Assembly (NCBI GenBank): GCA_946800325.1
Contig: OX326958.1
Coordinates: 18,564,414-18,628,413, forward strand
DNA length: 64,000 nt
Direction: 5' to 3'
Origin: Luzula sylvatica
Lineage: Eukaryota; Streptophyta; Magnoliopsida; Poales; Juncaceae
The position numbers were made by a program, and so were the translations under genes. The notes beneath the pieces are model-generated. The model was not told the DNA's origin. It searched no databases and was given only the letters and a program-made list of their open reading frames with translations. This document shows positions 32,643 to 44,794 of this stretch, in pieces; the first letter of the stretch is position 1, and every line of letters begins with the position of its first letter.

Positions 32643-32677
32643 GAGATCTCTTTCAATTTTTGAAATTACAAATAAGT

Positions 32678-34626
32678 TGTTATATTAATAGTTTTATACA
32701 ACAAAATTCTGGACAGAAAATAATTACAAGAAAATTATGGATCAAAATGCAAAATTTACAAAAACCCCTGACCCTTTTCACACGTAAACCCTTGGCATGT
32801 ATATAAGGTTATTTTGTCACTCTAGACCCATCTATTCTGTCCCATAACCTCCTTATTTTCGTGAGTTGGAGAGAGGTGAAAGAAGAAGAAGAAGAAGAAG
32901 AACCAAGAAGAGGAGATTGGAGAAGAGGAAGCGAACAAGTGATTCAAGACAAGAAACGAAGAGAGCGAGCTCACTTTCGAGGTTATCTTCATCGAGGCAA
33001 GCATACATAGGTGGTGGTGGAATTGTCTAAACCTAGGAGCTTGGAGTTTTGAGGTTGTAAATCTATTTTCTAATCTAATTCTAAGAATCATTCGTATTTA
33101 CTGCCATGGAAAACGATTGGAAGATTGATTTGAGCTTTCCTTGTTGAAACCCTAGATTTTGGGGATGGAAGTAATTCTGAATTTTAGGATTTCATAGATG
33201 GTTTTGGGGTATAAGGATGGTGCCATGGTGATTCGGCCGCTCGAATAATGGCGTTTCGATCATCTATTAGGCTTCCATCGAGAAAGGATAAAACAATTAG
33301 GGTTTCGGTTTTTAGGAAGAAAAGAAGTGATACAATTGAGTTGTTTGATCTTAATGGGTCGGGTTTAGGTTTGGTTTTGAGTCAAGATCCATTAACCCGG
33401 TATCCTCTAACCCTAGTTGAAATTCTTGATGTAAGGGGTATTTTAGTAATTGTGCAAGACATGATTTTTCAGGGGCACAATTATACAATGGAGAAAAGGC
33501 TTAATCGCTTGATAACGTTCAACTATATAATGGTTGGATTGGTGAGCTTTTTGGCCAACATTAAACACATGGCTGAGTTTTCTCGGGTCATTCGTATCCC
33601 GTTTGGGGTTTCAATTCATAGTCATTAGTTATTCCGGTATGTCGGATAAGTAGAAGTATTGTAGTTGATCGGTTCTTTGACGGGTCTACCGAACCAGATT
33701 TCGTGTGTCATGTCTTCGTAATTTGGTCATAACTTCTCCGTTCGGTCTCCGTTTGCCGTGTTCTTGGTTCCGTTGGAAAGCTTATTTCGAGACGATTCTA
33801 TTGGCAGTAATTATGATTACTGAATCTGATTCTTCATTTATTTGTTCATCATTTTATCTGTAGAATAGGTGTAGTTCTTTGTAGTATGTAGGATTGTTGT
33901 TGATGTAAATCAACTCGTAGTGAGGATGAGAGGTGGATAAGGGAACACATGTTTGGACATTAATGTAGTGTCTGGCCAGAGGTGCATTTTCGGGTCGCTC
34001 CCGAATTTGCGAACTGTTAGACGTAGCAGTACGGTCTCCTCGAGTAGTTGTAGTAAATGTAGTGTTCGAGGGGGCGTGGTTTCAGTCGTGGCGTGGTTGA
34101 AACCACCTCTCTTGGGATTGAGTGCAGCGGACTTTTACCTCATTGTAGATCCGAGGTACTAGTCTATGAGTAGGGTCCCATGTGGCAGCCAACCTTAGCG
34201 AAGTAGTCGTTGTAGTATCACACTATGAATTCTGTAGTAGTTGTTACCGTATTTGCAGGATCATAGTTGTAGTAGTATTGTAGTAGTTAATCTCTCTTAG
34301 TAGTTGTCATGGTAGTCGTGGTCGAGTAAATAATAATTAAATATTATTTTACTTATCTAATTCTCAGCCAACATTTCCAGGTAGCACTTGAGGTGGCAGT
34401 GGCATTCTTGTAGATATTTATGAGCTTAGCGGAGTGTGCGAGTACCAATTACCATATTTTGTTTAGTCGTGTTTGTTTGTATCGACCTTATGTATATTGG
34501 ATAGTTGTAGGTTATCTTTTATGCCAACTGGTTTTGTATTGTGTGTTTTTGACTCTGCTATTGCTCATAATGTTATATTAATAGTTTTAGTGTGTTGTTC
34601 ACGTTATCTTATATCGGGTCGTGACA
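32678..34626 (+). repeat. 5' LTR of the Gypsy element
   Basis: 1949 bp, starting TGTTATATTAATAG and ending ATCGGGTCGTGACA. A TATATAAGG box lies at about 32799 with the R/U5 leader beyond, so transcription probably starts shortly downstream. A GAAGAAGAAG microsatellite lies at about 32882-32900. Contains a 126-codon ORF (33248-33628) that is identical in both LTRs but has no recognised domain. Confidence 0.95.
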
Positions 34627-34633
34627 ACCTTTT

Positions 34634-34645
34634 TGGTATCAGAGC
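34634..34645 (+). other. Primer-binding site (initiator Met-tRNA type)
   Basis: TGGTATCAGAGC lies 7 bases inside the 5' LTR. It is the standard plant LTR-element site complementary to the 3' end of initiator methionine tRNA, which primes minus-strand synthesis. Confidence 0.95.
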
Positions 34646-34726
34646 AACGGTCCTAGTGACCTGCAGATGTCATAACATCATACCGTAAATACCTTACTAA
34701 TCCTGTCTTTTGATCGTCATTAGGTA

Positions 34727-37700
34727 GTGAGAATGCCACCAAAACCGAAAATGATGAGTAATGCCGATGTTGGCGCCGAAGGTTCAAGGCTACCTGGACG
34801 ACCTAGAAAGGAGAAAGGAGTTGTTGGCGATGGTGAGAGAAATGATGTTGGTGGTACGGAAGGACGTGGGTCTCACGACTCACAAATGTTTCGTGACATT
34901 TTGGAGCAACAACAACGAACTAATGAGACGCTAGTTCAGTTACTAAAGCAGCAAGTGTCGCAACAAGAACAGCCGCAAATGCAGCCACAGGTGCTTCGTG
35001 GTGGAAGTAGTGGTAGTTCAAGTGGGGGGTCGAATGAGAAACTCAATCAATTTAAGCAGTTGGGTCCGAAACCATTCTTTGGTACGACTGACCCTATCAA
35101 GGCGTATGAGTGGATTCGCCAAGTGGAGAAAACCTTTGATGTGATTGAGGCGAATGATGTGGAAAAAGTGAAGTTTGTATCATTTATGATGGAGGAAAAT
35201 GCCGACCATTGGTGGAATATGAAACGGAAATCGTTTGGTGATCATGTTAGTTGGAAGGAGTTTGTTGATGCCTTTAATGAGCAATATTATCCGTATTCAT
35301 TGCAAGAGAAAAAGGTACAAGAGTTTGCAAATCTTAAGCAAGAGGGTAAAACGGTATTGGAGTATGAGAGGAAATTTACTGAATTGTCGCAATTCGCACC
35401 GCATGATGTAAGCAATGAGGCTCAAAAAGTGTCGAAGTTTGTTCGGGGTTTACGTCCGGACATAAAGGGTCGGGTGCGCGCTTTTCAGTGCAGCAATTAT
35501 GCAAATGCTGTTGATAAAGCGGTATTGGCGGAGTGTGATGTTGAGGAGTTGAAGCAGTACGAGATGAAAATGGAGAGTGGAAAGAGTCAAATGAGGCAAT
35601 CGCGTGACTACAACAAGCCTCTTAGTAGAAATTTTAAGAAGCAGAGGCCTCCCCAATTTCGGAGAGAGAATACGGGTGGATCGCCGCCAAGTCAAGCTCC
35701 ATGTTTCAAATGCGGTCGAGTTGGTCATTGGTCGAAGAGTTGTCCCTTTGGCGAGCATGTGTGTCATTATTGTTATAACCCAGGACACAAATTGAATGAG
35801 TGCCCCAAGAGGAAGCTAGAACCGAAGAAACCTATCCCGGTACGCACATTTGCTCTCAACAATCCGGATGCACACGCGTCAGGTTCGATTATTCATTCCG
35901 TTGTTTCTATTTGTGATATTCCGGCCAGTGTTTTGATAGACCCTGGTTCAACTCATTCTTTCGTGTCTTTTATATTCATGTCAAAATTAAATAGAAAGGC
36001 CGAAAGTCTAAGAAATAGTTTATTAGTAGGCACCCCGATGGGTGAAACTCTATTAGCTGAGTTGGTGTTTAGAGGATGTGTAGTTCAAATTGGTGATAAA
36101 GAATTACTAGTCGATTTGGTTATCCTAGATTTTCGTGATTTCGATGCCATTCTCGGTATGGATTGGTTATCCTCTTATCATGCAACAATTGATTGTTTCC
36201 GAAAAGTGGTAACCTTTAATCCCGAGGGAGAAGCTTCTTTTCAACTTTTGGAGGTACGTGAAAATGATCCCGTAATTATTTCCGCGATACATGATAAGAA
36301 ATTATTGACGGAAGATGGTCAAGAGGAAATAACACGGATTTCAGAGCATGATAAGAGGCTAGTAATTCAAAAGATTCCGGTGGTTCGTGATTTCTCTGAT
36401 GTATTTCCGGATGATTTGGTTGGGTTACCTCCGGATAGAGAAATTGAATTTATGATCGAGTTATTACTCGGCACCGCACCAATTTCAAAGCAACCATATC
36501 GAATGGCAGCGGCAGAGTTGGAAGAGTTAAAGAAACAACTAGAAGATTTGCTAGCGAAAGGATTTATTCGACCGAGTGTGTCACCATGGGGAGCCCCCGT
36601 ATTGTTTGTTAAAAAGAAAGATGGATCAATGCGACTATGTATTGATTACCGACAACTTAACCAAGTTACCTTGAAGAACAAATATCCTCTTCCGCGAATT
36701 GATGATTTATTTGATCAACTTCAAGGCACTGTGATTTACTCGAAAATTGACCTCCGATCGGGTTATCACCAATTGAAGATTCGGAAAGAAGATATCCCGA
36801 AGACTGCTTTTCGTACTAGGTACGGTCACTACGAATATTTGGTGATGCCGTTTGGTTTAACAAATGCCCCGGCAGCTTTTATGGATTTAATGAATCGAAT
36901 ATTCCATGAGTATCTGGATTCGTTCGTTATTGTTTTCATTGATGATATTCTGATTTATTCGAAAAGTCGAGAGGAACATGCAAAGCATTTGGGGTTCGTG
37001 TTGGAGATTTTAAGGAAGAAGAAATTATACGCAAAATTAAGTAAATGTGATTTTTGGATTGAAGAGGTATCTTTTCTAGGACATGTGATATCCGGTAAAG
37101 GGATTTCAGTGGATCCAAAGAAAATTGAAGCGGTTATCAATTGGAAGCGGCCTTGTAATGTGACTGAGATTCGGAGTTTTCTCGGTCTTGCCGGATATTA
37201 TAGAAGGTTTGTGGAAGGATTTTCAAAAATTTCCTTACCTCTTACGCGCTTGACACAAAAGGATGTAAAATTTTTGTGGGATGAAAATTGTGAAACTAGT
37301 TTCATGGAATTAAAGAAGAGGTTAACTAGTGCTCCGATATTAATTATTCCTTCAGGTGGAGATGGTTTTGTGGTGTATAGCGATGCATCATTTTGTGGGC
37401 TTGGGTGTGTACTCATGCAAAATGGACGGGTAGTGGCGTATGCTTCGCGACAATTAAAGGATCATGAGAAAAATTACCCAACACATGATTTAGAATTAGC
37501 CGCAGTAATTTTTGCGTTGAAGATTTGGAGACATTATCTTTATGGTCAGAAGTTTGAGATTTTCACGGATCATAAGAGTTTGAAATATTTATTTACGCAA
37601 AAGGAGTTAAATATGCGTCAAAGGCGGTGGATGGATTTCTTGAAGGATTATGATTGTAGTATTAATTACCATCCAGGAAAAGCAAATGTGGTGGCGGATG

Positions 37701-38683
37701 CGTTGAGTAGAAATGTTGCGAGTTATAGTGCGCATATTTCAGTACGTAGATGGAGTTTAATGTCCGCTCTTGGAGAGTTAGGATTGAAGGCCTTACCTAA
37801 TCAATCCAATGGTTTCTTATCGGTGTTATGGGCACAATCGGTGTTGGTAACCAAGATTAAAGAAGCACAAATGAGTGATGAGTATTTGAAATATGTACGG
37901 GATGAATTGGCTCAAGGTGGCGAATCAAAGTTTGAGATCTCAAGTGACGGTACCGTTAGGTTAGGCGGAAGAGTATGTGTACCCGATGAACCCCAATTGA
38001 GGCAAGAGTTACTAAGTGAAGCCCACAGGTCGAAATTCGCAATTCATCCGGGAAGTAATAAGATGTATCGAGATTTGCGTGGGGAGTATTGGTGGAAAGG
38101 AATGAAAAGAGATGTTGCTGAATTTGTCTCGAAATGTTTAGTGTGTCAACAAATAAAAGCGGAACACAAACGACCAGCGGGATTGTTGCAAAATTTGGAG
38201 ATACCGGAATGGAAATGGGAGCATATCACCATGGATTTTGTGACGGGTTTACCAAGGACGAGAGGTAGTCACGATGCGATATGGGTGATCGTAGACCGGT
38301 TAACAAAATCTGCCCATTTTATTGCGATCAAGCAAAATGATAAATTGGATAAACTAGCAGAATTATATGAGAAAGAAGTGGTGAGATTACATGGAATACC
38401 CGTTTCGATTGTTTCGGATAGGGATCCCCGGTTCACTTCTACATTTTGGAAAAGCTTGCAGAAGTCACTTGGTTCACATCTTCGCTTTAGTTCCGCGTAT
38501 CACCCTCAAACAGATGGTCAATCTGAGAGGACAATTCAAACCTTAGAAGATTTATTGCGTGCTTGTGTGTTAGATTTTGGGGGTAGTTGGAATACACATC
38601 TTCATTTGGTAGAATTTGTGTACAACAATAGTTATCACTCGAGTATTGAAATGGCCCCTTACCCTTTATGGAAGGAAATGTAG
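34727..38683 (+). CDS. Gypsy gag-pol polyprotein, 1318 aa, ended early by a frameshift
   Basis: Gag capsid spans about residues 110-290 ([30 protein letters not shown]). Two CCHC zinc knuckles follow (C326-C339 and C346-C359). The protease motif is [13 protein letters not shown] (about 402-414), a DPG variant of the usual DSG. RT holds [18 protein letters not shown] and FIDDILIY (737-744). RNase H holds [11 protein letters not shown] (883-893) and ends VADALSR. Integrase has the CLVCQQ zinc-finger end, and D1170, D1231 and E1267 fit a DD35E triad. After SSIEMAP the frame is lost by what looks like a small deletion near 38667, giving a stop at 38681-38683, and resumes at 38616-39275. The ATG at 34727 is the first in frame after the primer site. 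The element is otherwise intact. Confidence 0.95.
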   Translation: MRMPPKPKMMSNADVGAEGSRLPGRPRKEKGVVGDGERNDVGGTEGRGSHDSQMFRDILEQQQRTNETLVQLLKQQVSQQEQPQMQPQVLRGGSSGSSSGGSNEKLNQFKQLGPKPFFGTTDPIKAYEWIRQVEKTFDVIEANDVEKVKFVSFMMEENADHWWNMKRKSFGDHVSWKEFVDAFNEQYYPYSLQEKKVQEFANLKQEGKTVLEYERKFTELSQFAPHDVSNEAQKVSKFVRGLRPDIKGRVRAFQCSNYANAVDKAVLAECDVEELKQYEMKMESGKSQMRQSRDYNKPLSRNFKKQRPPQFRRENTGGSPPSQAPCFKCGRVGHWSKSCPFGEHVCHYCYNPGHKLNECPKRKLEPKKPIPVRTFALNNPDAHASGSIIHSVVSICDIPASVLIDPGSTHSFVSFIFMSKLNRKAESLRNSLLVGTPMGETLLAELVFRGCVVQIGDKELLVDLVILDFRDFDAILGMDWLSSYHATIDCFRKVVTFNPEGEASFQLLEVRENDPVIISAIHDKKLLTEDGQEEITRISEHDKRLVIQKIPVVRDFSDVFPDDLVGLPPDREIEFMIELLLGTAPISKQPYRMAAAELEELKKQLEDLLAKGFIRPSVSPWGAPVLFVKKKDGSMRLCIDYRQLNQVTLKNKYPLPRIDDLFDQLQGTVIYSKIDLRSGYHQLKIRKEDIPKTAFRTRYGHYEYLVMPFGLTNAPAAFMDLMNRIFHEYLDSFVIVFIDDILIYSKSREEHAKHLGFVLEILRKKKLYAKLSKCDFWIEEVSFLGHVISGKGISVDPKKIEAVINWKRPCNVTEIRSFLGLAGYYRRFVEGFSKISLPLTRLTQKDVKFLWDENCETSFMELKKRLTSAPILIIPSGGDGFVVYSDASFCGLGCVLMQNGRVVAYASRQLKDHEKNYPTHDLELAAVIFALKIWRHYLYGQKFEIFTDHKSLKYLFTQKELNMRQRRWMDFLKDYDCSINYHPGKANVVADALSRNVASYSAHISVRRWSLMSALGELGLKALPNQSNGFLSVLWAQSVLVTKIKEAQMSDEYLKYVRDELAQGGESKFEISSDGTVRLGGRVCVPDEPQLRQELLSEAHRSKFAIHPGSNKMYRDLRGEYWWKGMKRDVAEFVSKCLVCQQIKAEHKRPAGLLQNLEIPEWKWEHITMDFVTGLPRTRGSHDAIWVIVDRLTKSAHFIAIKQNDKLDKLAELYEKEVVRLHGIPVSIVSDRDPRFTSTFWKSLQKSLGSHLRFSSAYHPQTDGQSERTIQTLEDLLRACVLDFGGSWNTHLHLVEFVYNNSYHSSIEMAPYPLWKEM

Positions 38684-39275
38684 ATCTCCGGTGAATTGGT
38701 ACGAAGTTGGAGAAAAGAAACTATTAGGTCCTGATTTGGTACAAGAAGAAGAAAGACGGGTACAATTAATACGTCAAAGGTTATTGACGGCTCAAAGTAG
38801 GCAGAAGAGTTACGCAGATAAGAAGCGTAGAGAAGTTAAATTTGTAGAAGGAGATCACGTATTTTTACGAGTGTCGCCTACAAAGGGTGTTATGCGTTTT
38901 GGAAAGAAAGGGAAGTTATCTCCTCGATATATCGGTCCTTTTCAGATATTGGAGATGGTCGGACCGGTAGCGTTTAGACTCGCTTTACCCCCATCTTTGT
39001 CGAATGTGCATAACGTGTTTCATATCTCCATGTTAAAGAAGTATGTGAGTGATCCATCTCATGTACTTTTACCTCAAGCATTTGATTTGAGAGAGGACTC
39101 GACGTATGTCGAAAGACCAGTGGAAATTTTGGATCGAATGGACCATGTGTTGAGGGATAGAGTAATATCACTGGTTAAGGTACGTTGGCAACATCATTCT
39201 CCACAAGAGGCGACATGGGAACGTGAAGATGAAGTAAAAGAGAAATACCCTGAACTTTTCTACGAGGTATGTTAA
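38660..39275 (+). pseudogene. Gypsy integrase C-terminus with chromodomain-like end
   Basis: Continues the gag-pol after the frameshift: [78 protein letters not shown], then the tail EILDRMDHVLRDRVISLVKV..WQHHSPQEATWERED. The GPY/F segment and the ATWE-containing tail fit the integrase C-terminus and chromodomain-like module of chromoviruses. As it has no start of its own it would be made only by frameshifting or from an unmutated sister copy. Confidence 0.9.
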
Positions 39276-39292
39276 ATTTCGAGGACGAAATT

Positions 39293-39310
39293 TCTTTAAG
39301 GGGGGAAGAA
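39293..39310 (+). other. Polypurine tract of the Gypsy element
   Basis: TTTAAGGGGGGAAGAA immediately precedes the 3' LTR start at 39311, the normal plus-strand priming position. Confidence 0.9.
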
Positions 39311-41256
39311 TGTTATATTAATAGTTTTATACAACAAAATTCTGGACAGAAAATAATTACAAGAAAATTATGGATCAAAATGCAAAATTTACAAAAACCC
39401 CTGACCCTTTTCACACGTAAACCCTTGGCATGTATATAAGGTTATTTTGTCACTCTAGACCCATCTATTCTGTCCCATAACCTCCTTATTTTCGTGAGTT
39501 AGAGAGAGGTGAAAGAAGGAGAAGAAGAAGAAGAACCAAGAAGAGGAGATTGGAGAAGAGGAAGCGAACAAGTGATTCAAGACAAGAAACGAAGAGAGCG
39601 AGCTCACTTTCGAGGTTATCTTCATCGAGGCAAGCATACATAGGTGGTGGTGGAATTGTCTAAACCTAGGAGCTTGGAGTTTTGAGGTTGTAAATCTATT
39701 TTCTAATCTAATTCGAAGAATCATTCGTATTTACTGCCATGGAAAACGATTGGAAGATTGATTTGAGCTTTCCTTGTTGAAACCCTAGATTTTGGGGATG
39801 AAAGTAATTCTGAATTTTAGGATTTCATAGATGGTTTTGGGGTATAAGGATGGTGCCATGGTGATTCGGCCGCTCGAATAATGGCGTTTCGATCATCTAT
39901 TAGGCTTCCATCGAGAAAGGATAAAACAATTAGGGTTTCGGTTTTTAGGAAGAAAAGAAGTGATACAATTGAGTTGTTTGATCTTAATGGGTCGGGTTTA
40001 GGTTTGGTTTTGAGTCAAGATCCATTAACCCGGTATCCTCTAACCCTAGTTGAAATTCTTGATGTAAGGGGTATTTTAGTAATTGTGCAAGACATGATTT
40101 TTCAGGGGCACAATTATACAATGGAGAAAAGGCTTAATCGCTTGATAACGTTCAACTATATAATGGTTGGATTGGTGAGCTTTTTGGCCAACATTAAACA
40201 CATGGCTGAGTTTTCTCGGGTCATTCGTATCCCGTTTGGGGTTTCAATTCATAGTCATTAGTTATTCCGGTATGTCGGATAAGTAGAAGTATTGTAGTTG
40301 ATCGGTTCTTTGACGGGTCTACCGAACCAGATTTCGTGTGTCATGTCTTCGTAATTTGGTCATAACTTCTCCGTTCGGTCTCCGTTTGCCGTGTTCTTGG
40401 TTCCGTTGGAAAGCTTATTTCGAGACGATTCTATTGGCAGTAATTATGATTACTGAATCTGATTCTTCATTTATTTGTTCATCATTTTATCTGTAGAATA
40501 GGTGTAGTTCTTTGTAGTATGTAGGATCGTTGTTGATGTAAATCAACTCGTAGTGAGGATGAGAGGTGGATAAGGGAACACATGTTTGGACATTAATGTA
40601 GTGTCTGGCCAGAGGTGCATTTTCGGGTCGCTCCCGAATTTGCGAACTGTTAGACGTAGCAGTACGGTCTCCTCGAGTAGTTGTAGTAAATGTAGTGTTC
40701 GAGGGGGCGTGGTTTCAGTCGTGGCATGGTTGAAACCACCACTCTTGGGATTGAGTGCAGCGGACTTTTACCTCATTGTAGATCCGAGGTACTAGTCTAT
40801 GAGTAGGGTCCCATGTGGCAGCCAACCTTAGCGAAGTAGTCGTTGTAGTATCACACTATGAATTCTGTAGTAGTTGTTACCGTATTTGCAGGATCATAGT
40901 TGTAGTAGTATTGTAGTAGTTAATCTCTCTTAGTAGTTGTCATGGTAGTCGTGGTCGAGTAAATAATAATTAAATATTATTTTACTTATCTAATTCTCAG
41001 CCAACATTTCCAGGTAGCACTTGAGGTGACAGTGGCATTCTTGTAGATTACGAGCTTAGCGGAGTGTGCGAGTACCAATTACCATATTTTGTTTAGTCGT
41101 GTTTGTTTGTATCGACCTTATGTATATTGGATAGTTGTAGGTTATCTTTTATGCCAACTGGTTTTGTATTGTGTGTTTTTGACTCTGCTATTGCTCATAA
41201 TGTTATATTAATAGTTTTAGTGTGTTGTTCACGTTATCTTATATCGGGTCGTGACA
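39311..41256 (+). repeat. 3' LTR of the Gypsy element
   Basis: 1946 bp, nearly identical to 32678-34626. Differences seen by eye include GAGTTAGAG for GAGTTGGAG, GATCGTT for GATTGTT, GGCATGG for GGCGTGG, GTGACAG for GTGGCAG, and a 3-bp shorter stretch near 41047. Followed by the target copy TAAGT. The ORFs 39881-40261 and 40586-40795 duplicate those of the 5' LTR. Confidence 0.95.
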
Positions 41257-41261
41257 TAAGT

Positions 41262-42044
41262 CCTTCCAATTTTGGTATATGTTAGTTTCGCAAATTCGTA
41301 TATGTTAATAGTTTCAGATTCAGAAAACTAACACGACTAAACAATTTTGGTATATGTTAGTTTCGCAAATTGCAATTGCAAATATTTTTGAATGTTGTTT
41401 TTTTCTATTATTTCTTTAGACATGTATATGGATCAAAATTTCTAAATTTGAATTGTCCCAAAAATATTAAATAATAGAATCTCAAGTAGGTAGCAGGCCG
41501 GCCCCAACTATAGATCCGAGAATTCCAGTATCCGAGTCCAAAATTTTAATGGGTCCCAAATTTTCGAAAAAAAATAATTTATCCATTTAAAAATAATTTA
41601 TCCATTTACAAAAGGGCATACAAATTAAATTGCTTTGAGCAGGGTCCATAATTATTTTTAGAGTGACTAATTGTCATCCTCCGCCAATCGGGTGGTGCCA
41701 CGCATCATCTTATTTTACGGTACTACTAAAAATCTATTAACAAAGATACAATTTTGAAAGGTAAAATCAGGTACAAATAACCGAAGAACAACTTATCGCA
41801 ACAAAAATCTCAAGCACTATTTTTTCTAGCAATTACAGATCTTTTTGGTGCATTAATAAAATTTCATAATGATGTATATCTGATTAGATTAGATTATAAT
41901 CCGGTGAATATCATCTCATATGTATATATGGCTATCGACCTTAGTTAATTTTGTCAAATGCTTTGAGATTTTAGACGCCCTTTCCAAAGATAATTCGGTA
42001 ACAACCTGATTTCAGATCACTAAATTCAAAAAATATAACTTATA
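41262..42044. repeat. Dispersed repeat, copy 1 (second copy near 61840)
   Basis: TATGTTAGTTTCGC, TTGCAATTGCAAATATTTTT, ACATGT.TATGGATCAAAA, TTGAATTGTCC and CTCAAGTAGGTAG followed by a CCGGCCCCAACTATAGATCC-type word occur in the same order here (41275-41610) and at 61843-62090. In this copy GTAGGTAG is followed by CAGGCCGGCCCC, a plausible hAT terminus. No gene is seen; sequence after about 41640 is not recognised. Confidence 0.6.
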
Positions 42045-43447
42045 TCGAGTGATTTAAAAACATGCATCGTAGTATTATTTGCAAAATGTGTATTACTACT
42101 GCAGATTTGTAGGAATCTGGACCGGAAAATAGCGCGATATGTAGATATCATGCATACACATGGTTGCGGTGTGTATTTCCTATAAGAAGATTAGATGATA
42201 CATTCAATTTTTAACGTGGTATCTCCCAAAGGAACTAATCCACGGCCCGAACACCTCTCGGTGGAGATGGCCAGGTTGGCAGCTTGACAACTTCACTATT
42301 TCTTTTTTCTTTCCTTGTATTTTGGTGGAGCAACCATTACAAGATTATTCTTTCGGTCATTATTACAATGGGTAAATATACTATGTCTCATTAACACAAA
42401 AAGCATCATTGATGCGTCAATCGAGAGAAGTTAATTGAATTGATTAGATTCTTCAATTGAATTGATTAGACTCTTCAATTGAATCAATCAAACTGAACAT
42501 TGATTTGATTGCTAATCAATCCAATTAATCCCATAAATCTTCCTCGATTGACGCATCAATGGTGCCATGCATATATTACCCCTATTACAATTGATAGCCC
42601 TCCACTTTTGCTCTCGTACATCTCATTCACTGTTTTATTTGTCTCGATATTAAAGAAAGAAAAGATCTATCGTATGATAAATATTTGATCTCTTGTCGCG
42701 AAAGAACTTCTTCTTCGGAATGTAGGGTACGAGAATTGCTCTGCCAAAAGAGAAGTAGATTTGTTAGTAATTTATTGAATTATAACTAAAAGTTGTATAC
42801 AGAGGTGCACGCAAGGCGTTCGACGAAATACCCATTTAGAGAAAAATAGTCGAGTACGCCACTATTTCCCCTAACATATATTTTGGCAAGAATCTAAGTA
42901 CTGCATGCATCCCTATAAGCATCAATGATTGAAATTTAATTAACTGATAAGAAGCAAGAATGAATTGTAGTTAGTACCTGGTCATGAAGGTGTTATAATC
43001 AATCCATGCAGTGGCTTTGAACTTTATTACATTATATTGCTGAAGAACTCATATAAACGCATACCACACTACAAATAGTAACCGGGGAAATATAAATGCA
43101 AGCGCAATAGATGAAATGATTTAGTTAGATTATATATGATGATTGACTAATTAGGAAAATAATCAAGCCTATTAATTAATTGCTAATACTCTCAAAACAT
43201 TTTTACATTATTTTTTAGATGATGAAAATTAGATCAGAATTTGTAAAAATGCAAAAATGCCCCTGAAAATTTCACCAAATGTTTATTTTAACTAGTTTCA
43301 AATATGAATATATATACATAAAATTTCTTTTAAAATATGGTGGCGTAGATATATGTGTCAATATTCAAGAATAGAGATAAACATAACAGTTGATTTCGAA
43401 ATTTTACCTTGTGTTGTCATGAAGTGGCAAAGCAAATCTTCCATTAA
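42045..43447 (-). repeat. NLR unit C 3' flank
   Basis: Colinear with the flanks of units A and B, including GATTTAAAAACATGCATCG, GTGGTATCTCCCAAAGGAAC, GTCGAGTACGCCACTATTTC, GAATCTAAGTACTGCATGC and the segment ending AAGTGGCAAAGCAAATCTTC just before the LRR fragment. It contains a MITE (42370-42582) absent from A and B, and lacks the LINE and MITE insertions of unit B. Confidence 0.8.
42370..42582. mobile_element. 213-bp MITE with 9-bp target duplication
   Basis: Bounded by GGGTAAATATAC and ATATATTACCCC, with a perfect duplication TATTACAAT (42361-42369 and 42583-42591). Inner inverted arms GCATCATTGATGCGTCAATC and GATTGACGCATCAATGGTGC can pair. Between them CTTCAATTGAAT-type units are repeated. 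Units A and B show the single uninterrupted TATTACAATTAATAG site (about 5652 and 15919). The 9-bp duplication suggests a Mutator-type origin. Confidence 0.85.
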
Positions 43448-44603
43448 TTAACTAACATTTACTGATTTGATGTTTGTTATATTGTTGCACTGCTTTTTCA
43501 ACTCGTCACTGCAGCCATCGATAGAGAGTGATTCCAGCGAGGGTGGGAGGCCATTTTCTGGCAAAGACCGGATACTTCGACATTCAGAGGTTTTATGAGT
43601 TTCGAGAGATTGAAAGATTACACAATTGATTAGGCAATGATTTGAGATTCTCACAGCTATGAAATTCTAGTTTTTCGAGTGAAGTAAGGAGTTGAAGTGC
43701 TTTCTCCTGCTCCTCTTAGGTCAACTATTTCATGACCTTCTAAAGATAAGGATTTAAGGGTTGATAACTGCTTGCAAGTTGGACCTAGTTACGGAGTTCA
43801 AAGCTACGAATTTGGGGCATTCCGTAATATCCAAGTGCTCGAGTTGTGTGGGGATCAGTAAGCCTTCTAATGACACCAAGTTTTGACAATTAATAATTAA
43901 AAGTCTCTTCAGAGCTGAACAGGGTGAGAGGTTCAAAGAGGTCAAATTTGGACTATTGAATATTTCCAGATGGGATAGAGAGGTTAATGGTGTAAGCAAT
44001 GAAGATATTATATTGTCCGGCACATCGTTAAGCCACAATTCTCTCACGCCTGGTGGAAGGAAGCAACATTCATTCACGTGCTCATCTAAATTAGTTATAG
44101 ATGATAAGAGGTTTGAACCGCTTAAATGTAACTCCTCAATCGAGGTTAGTGCTCCCAGCCCTTTTTTACTTGCAAAAATGAGATCCGAGCAACCGTAAAA
44201 CTGTAATTTCTTCAGAGTAGATTTAAAAAAACAAGGAATTTGCAACAATCCTTGATTATTAATTGGGTCTGTCGAGGAGGATGTCGAATTAGTGAAGCAA
44301 GATGTGGTAATGGAAGCTACTTTCAAGGTTGTTATTTTCCGACAAGTAATTATTTTCAATTATAAAGGTTTGTCAGATTCAATAATAGAATAGATAGTTG
44401 TTTTCCTGTAATATCGCATAAGTAGATATCTAGGTGTTCCAGCGACCGTGGCAAAAAACTATTCTCGACACTTAGCTCATTTGGTTCAAACAATAAAAAA
44501 AGCTCGGGACAGTTTCTAATAGATAACCTTTTTAAATTTACAAGCCCACGCAATCTTTCCCATGACACATATCTAAGCTTCTCGCAATCACTTATTGTAA
44601 GAT
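43448..44603 (-). pseudogene. NLR unit C LRR pseudogene, 3' part
   Basis: Minus-strand frames align with the C-terminal ~430 residues of the intact NLR: LRGLVNLKRLSIRNCPELFL, FLPRSLEHLDIYLCDITGKQ, CRKITTLKVASITTSCFTNS, LKKLQFYGCSDLIFASKKG, then CRSIRSLPENGLPPSLESLS and CSDELKKQCNNIT. Frames change at about 44357, 43754 and 43655, and around 43700-43790 a block including the NFLSAPICKQ region is deleted or shortened. It is LRR-only. Its 5' continuation lies beyond Copia-3 at 48642-48781, after which homology to the intact gene stops. Confidence 0.9.
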
Positions 44604-44608
44604 CATGC

Positions 44609-44794
44609 TAATAGAGTTGAAACAAGATGTAAATTGAATAATCTTGTTTATATTTTTGATAATTACATAGTACAATATAGGGTTGTATTTATAGTAACAA
44701 ACCCGTACCTAATCCTACCTAATCTCTACCTAACTCTACCTAACTCATACATAATCATGCCTTAATCATATGTGTCACATGATATATTCTATTA
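44609..44794 (-). repeat. 3' LTR of Copia-3 (186 bp)
   Basis: Inverted hexanucleotide ends TAATAG/CTATTA. Contains a tandem CTACCTAA(C/T) run (about 44712-44745) and the pol stop codon at its inner edge. Nearly identical to 48456-48641. Confidence 0.93.

Larger units (their letters stand above)
27722..32672 (-). mobile_element. Decayed L1-type LINE, minus strand
   Basis: The 3' end is a T run on the plus strand at about 27722-27730 followed by GATGAAAATAGAGTGGGCTC, the complement of the 3' UTR end seen in the truncated copy at 16284-16921. The body carries ORF2 (28201-31762) and an ORF1 tail (32361-32642), each in several frames. The 5' end stops near 32672 where the Gypsy element is inserted, and no LINE coding sequence continues beyond the Gypsy at 41262, so the LINE is itself 5'-truncated. 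I could not match a target duplication. Confidence 0.88.
32678..41256 (+). mobile_element. Young full-length Gypsy LTR retrotransposon (chromovirus-like)
   Basis: 8579 bp bounded by TGTTATATTAATAG and CGGGTCGTGACA ends and a perfect 5-bp target duplication TAAGT (32673-32677 and 41257-41261). Two LTRs (1949 and 1946 bp), a primer-binding site, a nearly open gag-pol and a polypurine tract are all present. By eye the LTRs differ at about 8-9 bases and one 3-bp indel, roughly 0.4-0.5 percent. Domain order protease-RT-RNase H-integrase identifies Gypsy. A chromodomain-like C-terminus and long LTRs suggest the Tekay/Del group, which is inference. It is inserted at the 5' end of the LINE. Confidence 0.96.

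Noticed and set aside
34727..39275. Possible integrated pararetrovirus (caulimovirid) instead of a retrotransposon
   Set aside because: The element has paired LTRs, a target duplication, an integrase domain and a chromodomain-like tail, which caulimovirids lack, and no movement protein is visible.
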